A stretch of DNA of 64,000 nt from Succinivibrio dextrinosolvens (GTDB lineage: Bacteria; Pseudomonadota; Gammaproteobacteria; Enterobacterales; Succinivibrionaceae), in NCBI RefSeq assembly GCF_900116345.1, contig NZ_FPAH01000001.1, positions 62,001-126,000 of the forward strand. Direction: 5' to 3'. Positions 50,740 through 58,670 of the stretch are shown piece after piece. Positions within the stretch are counted from its first letter, which is position 1, and every line of letters begins with the position of its first letter. Both the position numbers and the translations under genes were made by a program. The notes under the pieces are model-generated. The model worked only from the letters and a program-made list of their open reading frames with translations. It searched no databases and had not been told where the DNA came from.

Positions 50740-52251
50740 CTATTTCATGTCTTTATACATTTTGCAACTTTCTTCTAAACCTAAATCACAAGCTTTTCCA
50801 TAATAATCTTTTGCTTTAACATTTTTGTTTGCTTTAAGAGCCAAATTTCCCATTATAAAGCAACCAACTTCGTCATTTAATTCACAAGCTTTATCAGCAA
50901 AATTTAAGGACTTAGAATAATCTTGACGAAAGCTATCTCCTAGATAGTACATTAGACCAAGAACTCCACATGATCTTCCGTTCTTCAACTCACAGGATTT
51001 CTCCATAAAACTCCGCCCCAACTGAATGTTTTTTTGATTACCATCAGAAAATAAATAAATATTTCCAAGAGTGTCGCATGATGGAGAAAATTTCTTATCA
51101 CAAGAAGTCTTAAAATAATCAATAGATTTGTATGTGTTTCCTTCTACTTTACGATAATGTTCTCCCAAATAGAAACCAGCCTTTGCATTACCTAATTCAA
51201 GGGATTTTTCCAGAAAATCAAGTCCAAGAGGAATGTTTTTATCAACACCTATTCCTTGATAATAGAAATGACCTAATCTTAAACAAGAATTATCGACTTT
51301 CAACTCACAACCATATGAATAATATTTGCTTGCAAGTGAAGAACTTTTGTTTTTGTTTTCTTCATGCGAATATATTCCTCCCAAAAGATCACAGCCTTGA
51401 GGCAGATTACTTTCACATGCAATTTTACTTTCTCTTGTATATTTATCTAGCGTCTCTTGACTAATGTCATTTTTATATCCCATTTCCAAAGCCACATAAC
51501 CAACTACAGCCTCAAAATAACACCCCTCTGGACTGTTTAATTCACAAGCTTTTTCACCAAATTTAGAACAATTCCTCATATTATTTTTGCAACTAAGAGA
51601 CATACTTCTTTCAAAACAAGCTGTGGCATCATTATTTAAACACTCAGTCTCTAACATTTTGTCAGTTAGATCCGTATCGTTTAAATCCGATTTATCTTCT
51701 ATAAGGAATAAGGCGTAAAGAGTACATGCTGTCCTATTGTTTTTTTTACAATCCTCTGATGAAAGACTCTTTCCTATATCAATATATTTTTCCGCTAAGG
51801 TGCTATTCTTTTCACGAGAATAATATCTAGCTATGTCTAGACAAGACCTGAGATCTTTCAATTCACAGGCTTTTTCATAATATGAAGTCGAATCTTTTTC
51901 ATCCCTATCCTTTATTACTCCTAGCTTGTATAGTCTTGCTAATTTATAACAACTCGTTGGGTTGTTTAATTCACACCCTTTACTAAATAATTGCTCTGCT
52001 TTATCCCAATTTTTATCGCTAGAACTAACCACAGCACGTTTTGAACCAGAAAAATTACAAGCTTCAGCAATGTTATCTTTTATGCACATTGAATCTAATT
52101 TTTCTAAAGGTAATTTGCTAAGTTCTTCTTCTGAATAATTAGATAAAAATAAACCTCTAAAACTGTCAAGAATACTGGCATTGCCTTGAAAAGGAGTCAG
52201 AATAAAGATGAAAGAAAAAAATAAAGAAAATACTCTCATAAAGCCTCTCAA
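50740..52251 (-). CDS. Sel1/Hcp-like repeat secreted protein
   Basis: A 503-residue exported protein with a signal peptide (VFSLFFSFIFILTPFQGNA). About ten Sel1-type repeats follow, most with the Hcp-style cysteine pair: CELNNPTSCYKLARLYKLG, CELKDLRSCLDIARYYS, CELKNGRSCGVLGLMYYLG, CELNDEVGCFIMGNLAL. It is convergent with the other Sel1-like gene and follows traN on the same strand. Many Hcp-like proteins are recognised by or bind host or cell-surface targets; a role in the periplasm or at the mating junction is conceivable. Low GC compared with the tra genes suggests separate acquisition. Confidence 0.8.
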   Translation of the reverse strand: MRGFMRVFSLFFSFIFILTPFQGNASILDSFRGLFLSNYSEEELSKLPLEKLDSMCIKDNIAEACNFSGSKRAVVSSSDKNWDKAEQLFSKGCELNNPTSCYKLARLYKLGVIKDRDEKDSTSYYEKACELKDLRSCLDIARYYSREKNSTLAEKYIDIGKSLSSEDCKKNNRTACTLYALFLIEDKSDLNDTDLTDKMLETECLNNDATACFERSMSLSCKNNMRNCSKFGEKACELNSPEGCYFEAVVGYVALEMGYKNDISQETLDKYTRESKIACESNLPQGCDLLGGIYSHEENKNKSSSLASKYYSYGCELKVDNSCLRLGHFYYQGIGVDKNIPLGLDFLEKSLELGNAKAGFYLGEHYRKVEGNTYKSIDYFKTSCDKKFSPSCDTLGNIYLFSDGNQKNIQLGRSFMEKSCELKNGRSCGVLGLMYYLGDSFRQDYSKSLNFADKACELNDEVGCFIMGNLALKANKNVKAKDYYGKACDLGLEESCKMYKDMK

Positions 52252-52378
52252 GACAATGTGTAAAAAAAGTTATATATACTCAATTATAATTTACGAAATT
52301 ATAGCTTTCATTCTTTCGAGATATTTCCTCTCTCCATTTTGTTTATTGTGACTCTCTTTATTGATTTGCCCTACTCTG

Positions 52379-55300
52379 TTACTTCACCGGCTGGATATTG
52401 CTTGAATTGATACCACCCGCAGAGTTGTACTTTCCTGTAGGAAGATAATTATCTCTTAACGAATCAAGGTTAATATTATCCGAGGACAGCTTGCCGGATG
52501 CCTTGAGCAAAGTCAGCCACTCAGTCAGATCAACAAGTTTCCAATTTGCATTCTGCATCTCTGATAGAGTAAGTCCGTTACAAACTGCATACTTGCCACC
52601 GCCCCAAGCCAGAGCCGGTGCATCGTTAGGATAAATCATGTGTAAACCGTTGAGAGAATACCTTATCTGCTTGTTGAGGATACGTGAAAGCTGTGATTTG
52701 AAACAGCAGTAGACATTTCTATATTCCTTGCATGAGCCTAAGAACTTGTGGGCACAGTAGCCACCTACCGGATCACAGAGTTTCTGCTGAATGTTGGATG
52801 CCACCGTATACTCGTCCTCATCACACTGAATCATGATTGTAATGACGAGTTTAGCAATACAGTAAACCGCATAGATAATGGCAATCCACATCAGACAGGC
52901 AGACAAGGCAGCACCCATGGCATTTGCAGCAGTTTCCGTACCCGCACCGACTGCAGCACTACCGCCACCGGCAGCATCCAGACCAAGCTGCTCCACAGCA
53001 AACTCAACAATTTCATTGTAGATTTCCTGCATCGCCTCCTCAACAAATTTGGAAATGAGATTGGTAACAAGCATTTTAATGCCGGCATCCTCAATGCCCG
53101 CATAGATTTCACCGGCGTAAGGAATGATGTTATTGAGAGTATTCACAATCGGAGCATTAAGCTTGTTCTGTACCTTAGTAAAGGACTGTCCAACTCCGGT
53201 ATAGTTCTTGAAAACATCCCATAAAGTTCCGACCACAAACTGTGTAGGTGAACCACCTCCGCCCATCTCTGTCTGAGATGCAGAACCGCCAACGGCTGAA
53301 CTGAAATAGGAGTCCATAGAGCCCACGGAATTGTCAAAAATGTCGTTGGTCAGTGCCATGTCCTTTACGAAGAAGACCTTTGACGCATAAACCGCTCCGG
53401 CAATCTGACCACGAATATCCTGCATCGGCATACCGTCCGGATCACAGCAATCGTTGCTCATACCAAGCAGTTTCTGGTTGGAGCACTCTGAGCGTTCCCC
53501 GGGGAAGAAGGTACAGGAAAGATTGTTGTTGGCATCTCGGGTACACGAAGCCTCGGTTGCAGACTGCTGACTCTCGTTTAGAAGAGCCAATGCCTTGTTA
53601 AAGTCCTGAGCATTGCCCTCCTCTTTTATCAAGAGATTCATACAGTCCTTGCCCTGGCATTCAACCTTGCCCGGACAGGAAATAGCTTTTGACTCACTGC
53701 TGATGGTGTTGTCATAACCACAGTCATAGACATAGGAAGAGAGCTTGCAGCCCACTCCGTTGTATCCTTCCTGTTCACAGTGTTCAGAGACGTAACCACA
53801 GCCGTTTTTGCGGAGCTCAGAGCATAAGGTTTGCCCCTTCAGAAAATCCGCTTTCTCATCGGTGACATTCACTTCTGCAGAGGTACACGCTGACGATAAT
53901 CCATACTCTGACTTTAAAGCCGACGCCTTAACCATAATACCGTTGGAATAGACATAACCATCAAGCAGAGTTAAAGAGTCCTTACACTCGATTGAGCCTT
54001 CAAGCTCTCCCTTATACACTGCAGCCGCTCTGTTCAGACAGTCATCTGAACCCGTCCAATAGTCGTTGTTGACAGCATATTTGGGATCATAGATAACCTC
54101 AACCTCAATAATCGGCTTAGCTCCGGTGTATTCAATGGTGAAGTCCACAATCGGATTAGACTCTTTGGTCTGAAAGAAACTTGTAATATCCAGATTCAAG
54201 TCCATGCGCACGTAAGGATGATTCTGCACGCACCCATGGTTATTGGGACTACCGTAAGCATCGTAGCTAAAGAGGTGAGTTAAAGGCATCCCCGGGGCGG
54301 AACGGTCAATCTTTACCTTTACAGTTCCCGCGTAGGTGATGTTGGTGATCTTAACTTTTCTGATTGACTCAAGACTGTTGATAGTCAGTGTAGAGTTAGT
54401 AGTATGTGCTGCACAGCTGCCCGCTGTCATGCTCTGCTGATAATTAGAATCTTTAGCGTGTGGCATATCGCCAAGGTAATACTTCGTGCAGTTTTCACCA
54501 CATGAACCGAACATCTGCTTACCGCTGGTACCAAAATAGCCTAAAACCTGAAAGGCTGGCTGTTTCCTTAGAGTACAGGTCGCCACAGCATCCTCTACAC
54601 AGCTCTTGTAAACCGAAGTATGACGTGTCTTTTTAAGTCCCTTGATAAAGTTCTCGGTCTTGCCACAGTCAGAGAACACATTCTGTACCGAACCACCAAT
54701 AACAGCCTTTGCATTGTTGAACATTGGATCTTCTGCAAGATTAGGCTTATTAAGTTTTGCAGTATCGTTCATAATCGCATAGACATGGGACTGAACTGAC
54801 ATATTGGAATTATTGTTGTTCTTCACGTCTGCATCTAAGCGGTCATGGGAACTCTGAGCGTACTCGACAATAGCGTTCTCGTTGGCAACACTTGCATCTT
54901 CTGTGTAAACGCCCTGCAGAGACTGAACATTAGGCAGTTTACCATCAGCATAGTATTTGCCGCAGTCACCGCCATTTCGGCATTTGGATGAGTCCGGAGA
55001 CAGGTCATAAAGATTAAGTCTGCTCTCCTGTCCCCTACCGTTGGTGCTTTTAATGTTGTTAACCTTCGCTGCAGATACATTTGAGGAGTCATCAAGCTTA
55101 ATGCTGTTAAAGGAAATGTCTCCCCCTGCAGATATATTGGTGCTTAAAGCGTTGTTTTGCAGATTGCGTGTCCACTCATAGCCTTTAGAGTTAGCAGTAC
55201 TCTTTGCCTTGAAAATTCTCTCCTGCTGATTCTCCGGCAAAATCAGATCAGCTCTGGCCACTCTGGCTAAAAGTCCCATCTGACCTACAATCAGCGCATA

Positions 55301-55390
55301 ACAGATACCTTTGGTAACAGTAGAACCTAAAAACGAGGTTATAACCGAGCTTTTAAGGTTAAGCTCTGTTTCATTAAATACTTTGCTCAT
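52379..55390 (-). CDS. traN: TraN, outer-membrane mating-pair stabilisation protein
   Basis: A 1003-residue cysteine-rich outer-membrane adhesin that binds recipient receptors and stabilises mating pairs. It is far longer than F TraN (about 600) and close to the size in SXT-type elements. Cysteines are dense (CGENCTKYYLG, CPGKVECQGKDC, CSNQKLLGMSNDCCDP), and the C-terminal part has a hydrophobic hairpin (ALSACLMWIAIIYAVYCIAK), CCFKSQLSRILNKQIR and the DLTEWLTLLKASG ending typical of the family. It is the last gene of the main assembly operon, 3 bp after traU. Receptor specificity cannot be told. Confidence 0.92.
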   Translation of the reverse strand: MSKVFNETELNLKSSVITSFLGSTVTKGICYALIVGQMGLLARVARADLILPENQQERIFKAKSTANSKGYEWTRNLQNNALSTNISAGGDISFNSIKLDDSSNVSAAKVNNIKSTNGRGQESRLNLYDLSPDSSKCRNGGDCGKYYADGKLPNVQSLQGVYTEDASVANENAIVEYAQSSHDRLDADVKNNNNSNMSVQSHVYAIMNDTAKLNKPNLAEDPMFNNAKAVIGGSVQNVFSDCGKTENFIKGLKKTRHTSVYKSCVEDAVATCTLRKQPAFQVLGYFGTSGKQMFGSCGENCTKYYLGDMPHAKDSNYQQSMTAGSCAAHTTNSTLTINSLESIRKVKITNITYAGTVKVKIDRSAPGMPLTHLFSYDAYGSPNNHGCVQNHPYVRMDLNLDITSFFQTKESNPIVDFTIEYTGAKPIIEVEVIYDPKYAVNNDYWTGSDDCLNRAAAVYKGELEGSIECKDSLTLLDGYVYSNGIMVKASALKSEYGLSSACTSAEVNVTDEKADFLKGQTLCSELRKNGCGYVSEHCEQEGYNGVGCKLSSYVYDCGYDNTISSESKAISCPGKVECQGKDCMNLLIKEEGNAQDFNKALALLNESQQSATEASCTRDANNNLSCTFFPGERSECSNQKLLGMSNDCCDPDGMPMQDIRGQIAGAVYASKVFFVKDMALTNDIFDNSVGSMDSYFSSAVGGSASQTEMGGGGSPTQFVVGTLWDVFKNYTGVGQSFTKVQNKLNAPIVNTLNNIIPYAGEIYAGIEDAGIKMLVTNLISKFVEEAMQEIYNEIVEFAVEQLGLDAAGGGSAAVGAGTETAANAMGAALSACLMWIAIIYAVYCIAKLVITIMIQCDEDEYTVASNIQQKLCDPVGGYCAHKFLGSCKEYRNVYCCFKSQLSRILNKQIRYSLNGLHMIYPNDAPALAWGGGKYAVCNGLTLSEMQNANWKLVDLTEWLTLLKASGKLSSDNINLDSLRDNYLPTGKYNSAGGINSSNIQPVK

Positions 55391-55393
55391 AAC

Positions 55394-56569
55394 TTAATGT
55401 CCTGCGCTACCCTGAACCATGCTCATGCAGCAGTCGTTCCAATTCCAGATAAGGTAAATCGGATCTTCTCCCGTCACGGGAACAATTCTTGATGTACCCC
55501 AGAATAGCTCTGACTGTCCGATTACATGGGCAGACTTTTTCTCCGGGACGGGGTACATCATGGTGATCTTGTACTGTGTTTTGGGGATAAAAAACGCCAT
55601 GGAGCTCTTACACATGGCATCCTTGCCATACGTTCTCTTGAGGAAAAAGCGGCGGTGCAAAGCTGCAAGAACACGTGTGGTGAGTAAGGAAGAATGGCGC
55701 ATAGAACCGCCACCGCCATGGATATTGGTAGTAAAGGGATATACCGGGCCCCATGAACCGGCACACCAGAACAGCGAATCAATAGGCTTACCCAGAGCTG
55801 TTGCTGACAGAGCCTCCGGAGTACAGGCTAAAAGAGCTATCGGATTTGCCACCATAATCGATTCTGGATTGGTGAAATAACAGATTTCATCGTCATACCA
55901 GGTCGGATCAACCTCAGACATATACAGTAAATCAATGTCTGCATAATGGTCTTTAATGCACTCGGTCTTGGCGAACATATTGAGGATCAGAAGTATTGGG
56001 AAAGAGTAATAGTGGTAATGCACGGAGGTTGCATTCGAATCCTCCTCGGTAAACTCATCCACCTCCCATGTCCCCTGTCCATGTTTAGAAAAACTTAATG
56101 TCTCTCCACCCAGAGCAGATAGACACCCCGCCATTCTTACAAACTCAATCAGCTTTGAGGGATACCAGAAACCATAGGTGTACCCAGGATAAGGAACGCC
56201 CAGAGTATCGTTGCAAAGGCATACCACCTGTTTAACTCTGTCTGCAGGAGCTTCATCCTTATCCGCACCGATTGCAGCTCCGAGCATGATAATCGGGAAA
56301 ATACAGGTCCAGCAGGTGTTGGTAATCATCTTGCTTGAAAGCAGTCCCGAGTCCACACAGCGAGCATTCATCGCATCATCAAGCTGATCATCACCGGTGT
56401 TATTCCCTACTCCACTGTTAAGCTCGCCTCCGCCAAGACTCTCGTTCTGCTCTACCTTCAAACCGGCACTATCACGCATCTCCTGCATACTTTCAGCAAG
56501 TGTTCCGGAGGACACAGTAAGTAACGTGGTTAATACACACGCAAAAACAGACTTTCTTAAACTAATCAT
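55394..56569 (-). CDS. traU: TraU, pilus assembly and DNA transfer protein
   Basis: A 391-residue periplasmic protein. A signal peptide ends near GTLA. Family marks are TCWTCIFPIIMLGAAIG, CLCNDTLGVPYPGYTYGFWYP, DIDLLYMSEVDPTWYDDEI, LACTPEALSATALG, LFWCAGSWGPVYPF and the ending WNWNDCCMS. Numerous cysteines form disulfides, as in F TraU (330 residues), and the CxxC-type pairs may need the Dsb-like proteins encoded here. Its first base overlaps the stop of the trbC-traW gene. The call is strong. Confidence 0.95.
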   Translation of the reverse strand: MISLRKSVFACVLTTLLTVSSGTLAESMQEMRDSAGLKVEQNESLGGGELNSGVGNNTGDDQLDDAMNARCVDSGLLSSKMITNTCWTCIFPIIMLGAAIGADKDEAPADRVKQVVCLCNDTLGVPYPGYTYGFWYPSKLIEFVRMAGCLSALGGETLSFSKHGQGTWEVDEFTEEDSNATSVHYHYYSFPILLILNMFAKTECIKDHYADIDLLYMSEVDPTWYDDEICYFTNPESIMVANPIALLACTPEALSATALGKPIDSLFWCAGSWGPVYPFTTNIHGGGGSMRHSSLLTTRVLAALHRRFFLKRTYGKDAMCKSSMAFFIPKTQYKITMMYPVPEKKSAHVIGQSELFWGTSRIVPVTGEDPIYLIWNWNDCCMSMVQGSAGH

Positions 56570-57858
56570 TACTGCACCTTATATTCTTCAACCGCAAAAT
56601 AACGCCCCTGCTGATAAACAAGACATGGGCTGGTCTCAAGCTGAAAAGAGTTTTTTATATCGTTCTGTAGCAGATAGATTTTGGCATCCATAGTCTTTGT
56701 AATCTGCTCATAGGCTTTCCAACCCTTTTGACGGTCGAGTTTAGTGAGTATCAGAAAGGTCTGTTCATCCTTCTTACCAAGTCGTTTTTGCCACTGCTTT
56801 AAATGACTTCTTACAAACTCGATTTCCTTTTCATCATCACCGTTGAAGACCACCATAAGCCTTGTAAAAGGACATGAATCCAGAGGATTGACCTTTGTTC
56901 CTCTCGCAGCAATTACAGTTCCGTCAGTCCCTTTAATGTCCTGCTTTAGGATAAAAGTCGGGTCGACAAGGCGTTTCTTATCCTGTGTGGCTTTAGGAAG
57001 TTCTTCAAAGGGAAGATTGTTCCAGACACGGTTATAGGCGTTTTTCTTTTTGGCATCCCAATCAATCTTTGCAGCTCGACTTTGCATCTCAGCGACAATA
57101 TCAGTCTCTCCGATTTCATACACCGGGCCCATACGTCCTAAATCCCCTTTCATACCCTCTCGGATTCTGTCATTAAGCCAGAGAGTTGAGAGCACACCTT
57201 CAACTCTTGCCTCCACCTTTGGTGGCTCTTTAGGTTTAAGATTGTTCGGGTCAACCGACTGCATTGCGGTTGTAGATTTGAGCTTAACAATGGTAGGAAC
57301 AACGCTTACGTGGTACTGCTCAAACCAGACAGGATTCATAACCACAGAAGGAGCGTCTTTGAGTTTCATATCAATGGCAATCTGCTGAATTTTTCTGATT
57401 GCATCATTTATAGTGGTCGTACCCTTTGGCAGTCCACGAATGACAATAGCAGTATCCTTTGTGCCGGCAAGGGAGCGGTAAAGCTCTTTTATATCGTTAT
57501 CGGGCATGGAGAGGGAAGCGAAAACAAGGGTACTGTACTGAGCTTTGGTCATATCAGCAGTGCCCATGGACTGTGGGGCTTTACCGGTCATTTTAGCTAC
57601 CTTTGCAGCAACATGATCCTGTACCCGGCTGTTTAAGGTCTGAGCATCTTTTTTGAAAGACTCAAGCTTCGCCTTCTGGGTATCGGAGAACCTCAGATCA
57701 AAAACCGGTGCGTTTAACCTTCCCTTTAATGCACGTTCCTCTAACGCACGAAACTGCTCGGTATCCTTTTCAGATAAAGTTGAGCTCAGAGATTGAGCTA
57801 AAGCTGCAGTCAAAGAGCTAAAAAATAGGATAGAGCCTACCCACAATCTGAGTCTCAT
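56569..57858 (-). CDS. traW: TrbC-TraW fusion protein
   Basis: A 429-residue periplasmic protein with a signal peptide (LFFSSLTAALA). Residues 90-215 match TrbC (LVFASLSMPDNDIKELYRSL, IVIRGLPKG, VVMNPVWFEQYHVSVVPTIV), and residues 235-429 match TraW (GPVYEIGETDIVAEMQSRA, DPTFILKQDI, PLDSCPFTRLMVVFNGDD). In F these are separate genes, trbC and traW; the joined form is as in SXT/R391-type elements. It guides pilus assembly together with TraU. The end of the S26-like gene overlaps its start by 41 bp. The call is strong. Confidence 0.92.
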   Translation of the reverse strand: MRLRLWVGSILFFSSLTAALAQSLSSTLSEKDTEQFRALEERALKGRLNAPVFDLRFSDTQKAKLESFKKDAQTLNSRVQDHVAAKVAKMTGKAPQSMGTADMTKAQYSTLVFASLSMPDNDIKELYRSLAGTKDTAIVIRGLPKGTTTINDAIRKIQQIAIDMKLKDAPSVVMNPVWFEQYHVSVVPTIVKLKSTTAMQSVDPNNLKPKEPPKVEARVEGVLSTLWLNDRIREGMKGDLGRMGPVYEIGETDIVAEMQSRAAKIDWDAKKKNAYNRVWNNLPFEELPKATQDKKRLVDPTFILKQDIKGTDGTVIAARGTKVNPLDSCPFTRLMVVFNGDDEKEIEFVRSHLKQWQKRLGKKDEQTFLILTKLDRQKGWKAYEQITKTMDAKIYLLQNDIKNSFQLETSPCLVYQQGRYFAVEEYKVQ

Positions 57859-58345
57859 TTACCGTTCCCCAATATCGACTGTCGTATGAATCTACTGTTG
57901 TTCCAAGGGCGAAATATTCGTCCTTTTCGATGATTGCAGAACCGTAAAAATCAGAGCGTTGGCAGTTAAGACGAGGTGCAAGCTGCAGTCCATGAACCAC
58001 AGCCTTTCCATTGATAAGCACATCTTCATTAGGACCTATCTGCACATGATCTAAAAACTGACCATCAAAGCGTTTGGCAAGCAGATCACCATCATCAAAA
58101 AAGACGGTATCCCTTGCAAGAAAGCCATAGTAGTTGCCTACTACCGGCTTTGTCTGCCATCTGTCCAGAAGGTAGAGAGTAAAAGGCAGACACTTGTATA
58201 AACGCCCATCCCCGCAGAATTTAAAGCGTGAGCTGAAGATATTGGCGGTCATAACCATGCAGATTACAGAGAACGCAAGACAGAGACACAGCTTGAACCA
58301 GGTTGTCCTACGTCCTAGTATGGTTGGATTAGTGCTTATCTTCAT
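57818..58345 (-). CDS. S26-family conjugal signal peptidase-like protein (TrhF-like)
   Basis: A 175-residue membrane-anchored protein with one N-terminal helix (LCLCLAFSVICMVMTANIF) and an S26 peptidase-type domain. The C-terminal box SYDSRYWGTVNETQIVGRLY and the middle LAKRFDGQFLDHVQIGPNED match the family, with Lys as the likely general base. At the expected nucleophile site the sequence is KCLPFTLYLLD, with Cys where the typical Ser would be. The order traC - trbI - S26 - traW is that of SXT/IncA/C elements, where this gene is trhF. It may process or handle pilin; activity needs testing. Confidence 0.8.
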   Translation of the reverse strand: MKISTNPTILGRRTTWFKLCLCLAFSVICMVMTANIFSSRFKFCGDGRLYKCLPFTLYLLDRWQTKPVVGNYYGFLARDTVFFDDGDLLAKRFDGQFLDHVQIGPNEDVLINGKAVVHGLQLAPRLNCQRSDFYGSAIIEKDEYFALGTTVDSYDSRYWGTVNETQIVGRLYPIF

Positions 58346-58670
58346 ATAGCTCTTTAATTTTCTTTAGGGTGATAAGACTGTCTTTAGGAGCAGCACTGAG
58401 GTATCTTGCGTCTATCACATAAAAATTATGCTCAGTTAGTTTCTTTACATAATCCTTTGCGTAAGCAAAGTATTTTTCCTGTTCTGCTTCATCTTTGAAT
58501 GAGTCCATTCTGACAAAAGCATTCCAATCAATGGCTACAATCTGGGGGCTGTTTTCGTAGACCGCTTTAAGATTTCTGTAATTCTGATGCAGATTAAAGA
58601 GCACTACCCCCATACCTAAAAGCATTAGAAACATAATTGAACTAAGTATTCCAGAGCTCCCGTTACGCAT
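58329..58670 (-). CDS. trbI: TrbI-like (F-type) membrane protein
   Basis: A 113-residue protein with an N-terminal membrane helix (ILSSIMFLMLLGMGVVLFNLH) and a periplasmic domain with a short coil. VAIDWNAFVRMDSF and AYAKDYVKKLTEHNFYVIDARYL fit the F-type TrbI pattern (ID...F). F TrbI affects pilus retraction. The gene overlaps the end of traC by 8 bp and the start of the S26 gene by 17 bp, and its place directly after traC is the same as in F. The call is good. Confidence 0.7.
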   Translation of the reverse strand: MRNGSSGILSSIMFLMLLGMGVVLFNLHQNYRNLKAVYENSPQIVAIDWNAFVRMDSFKDEAEQEKYFAYAKDYVKKLTEHNFYVIDARYLSAAPKDSLITLKKIKELYEDKH

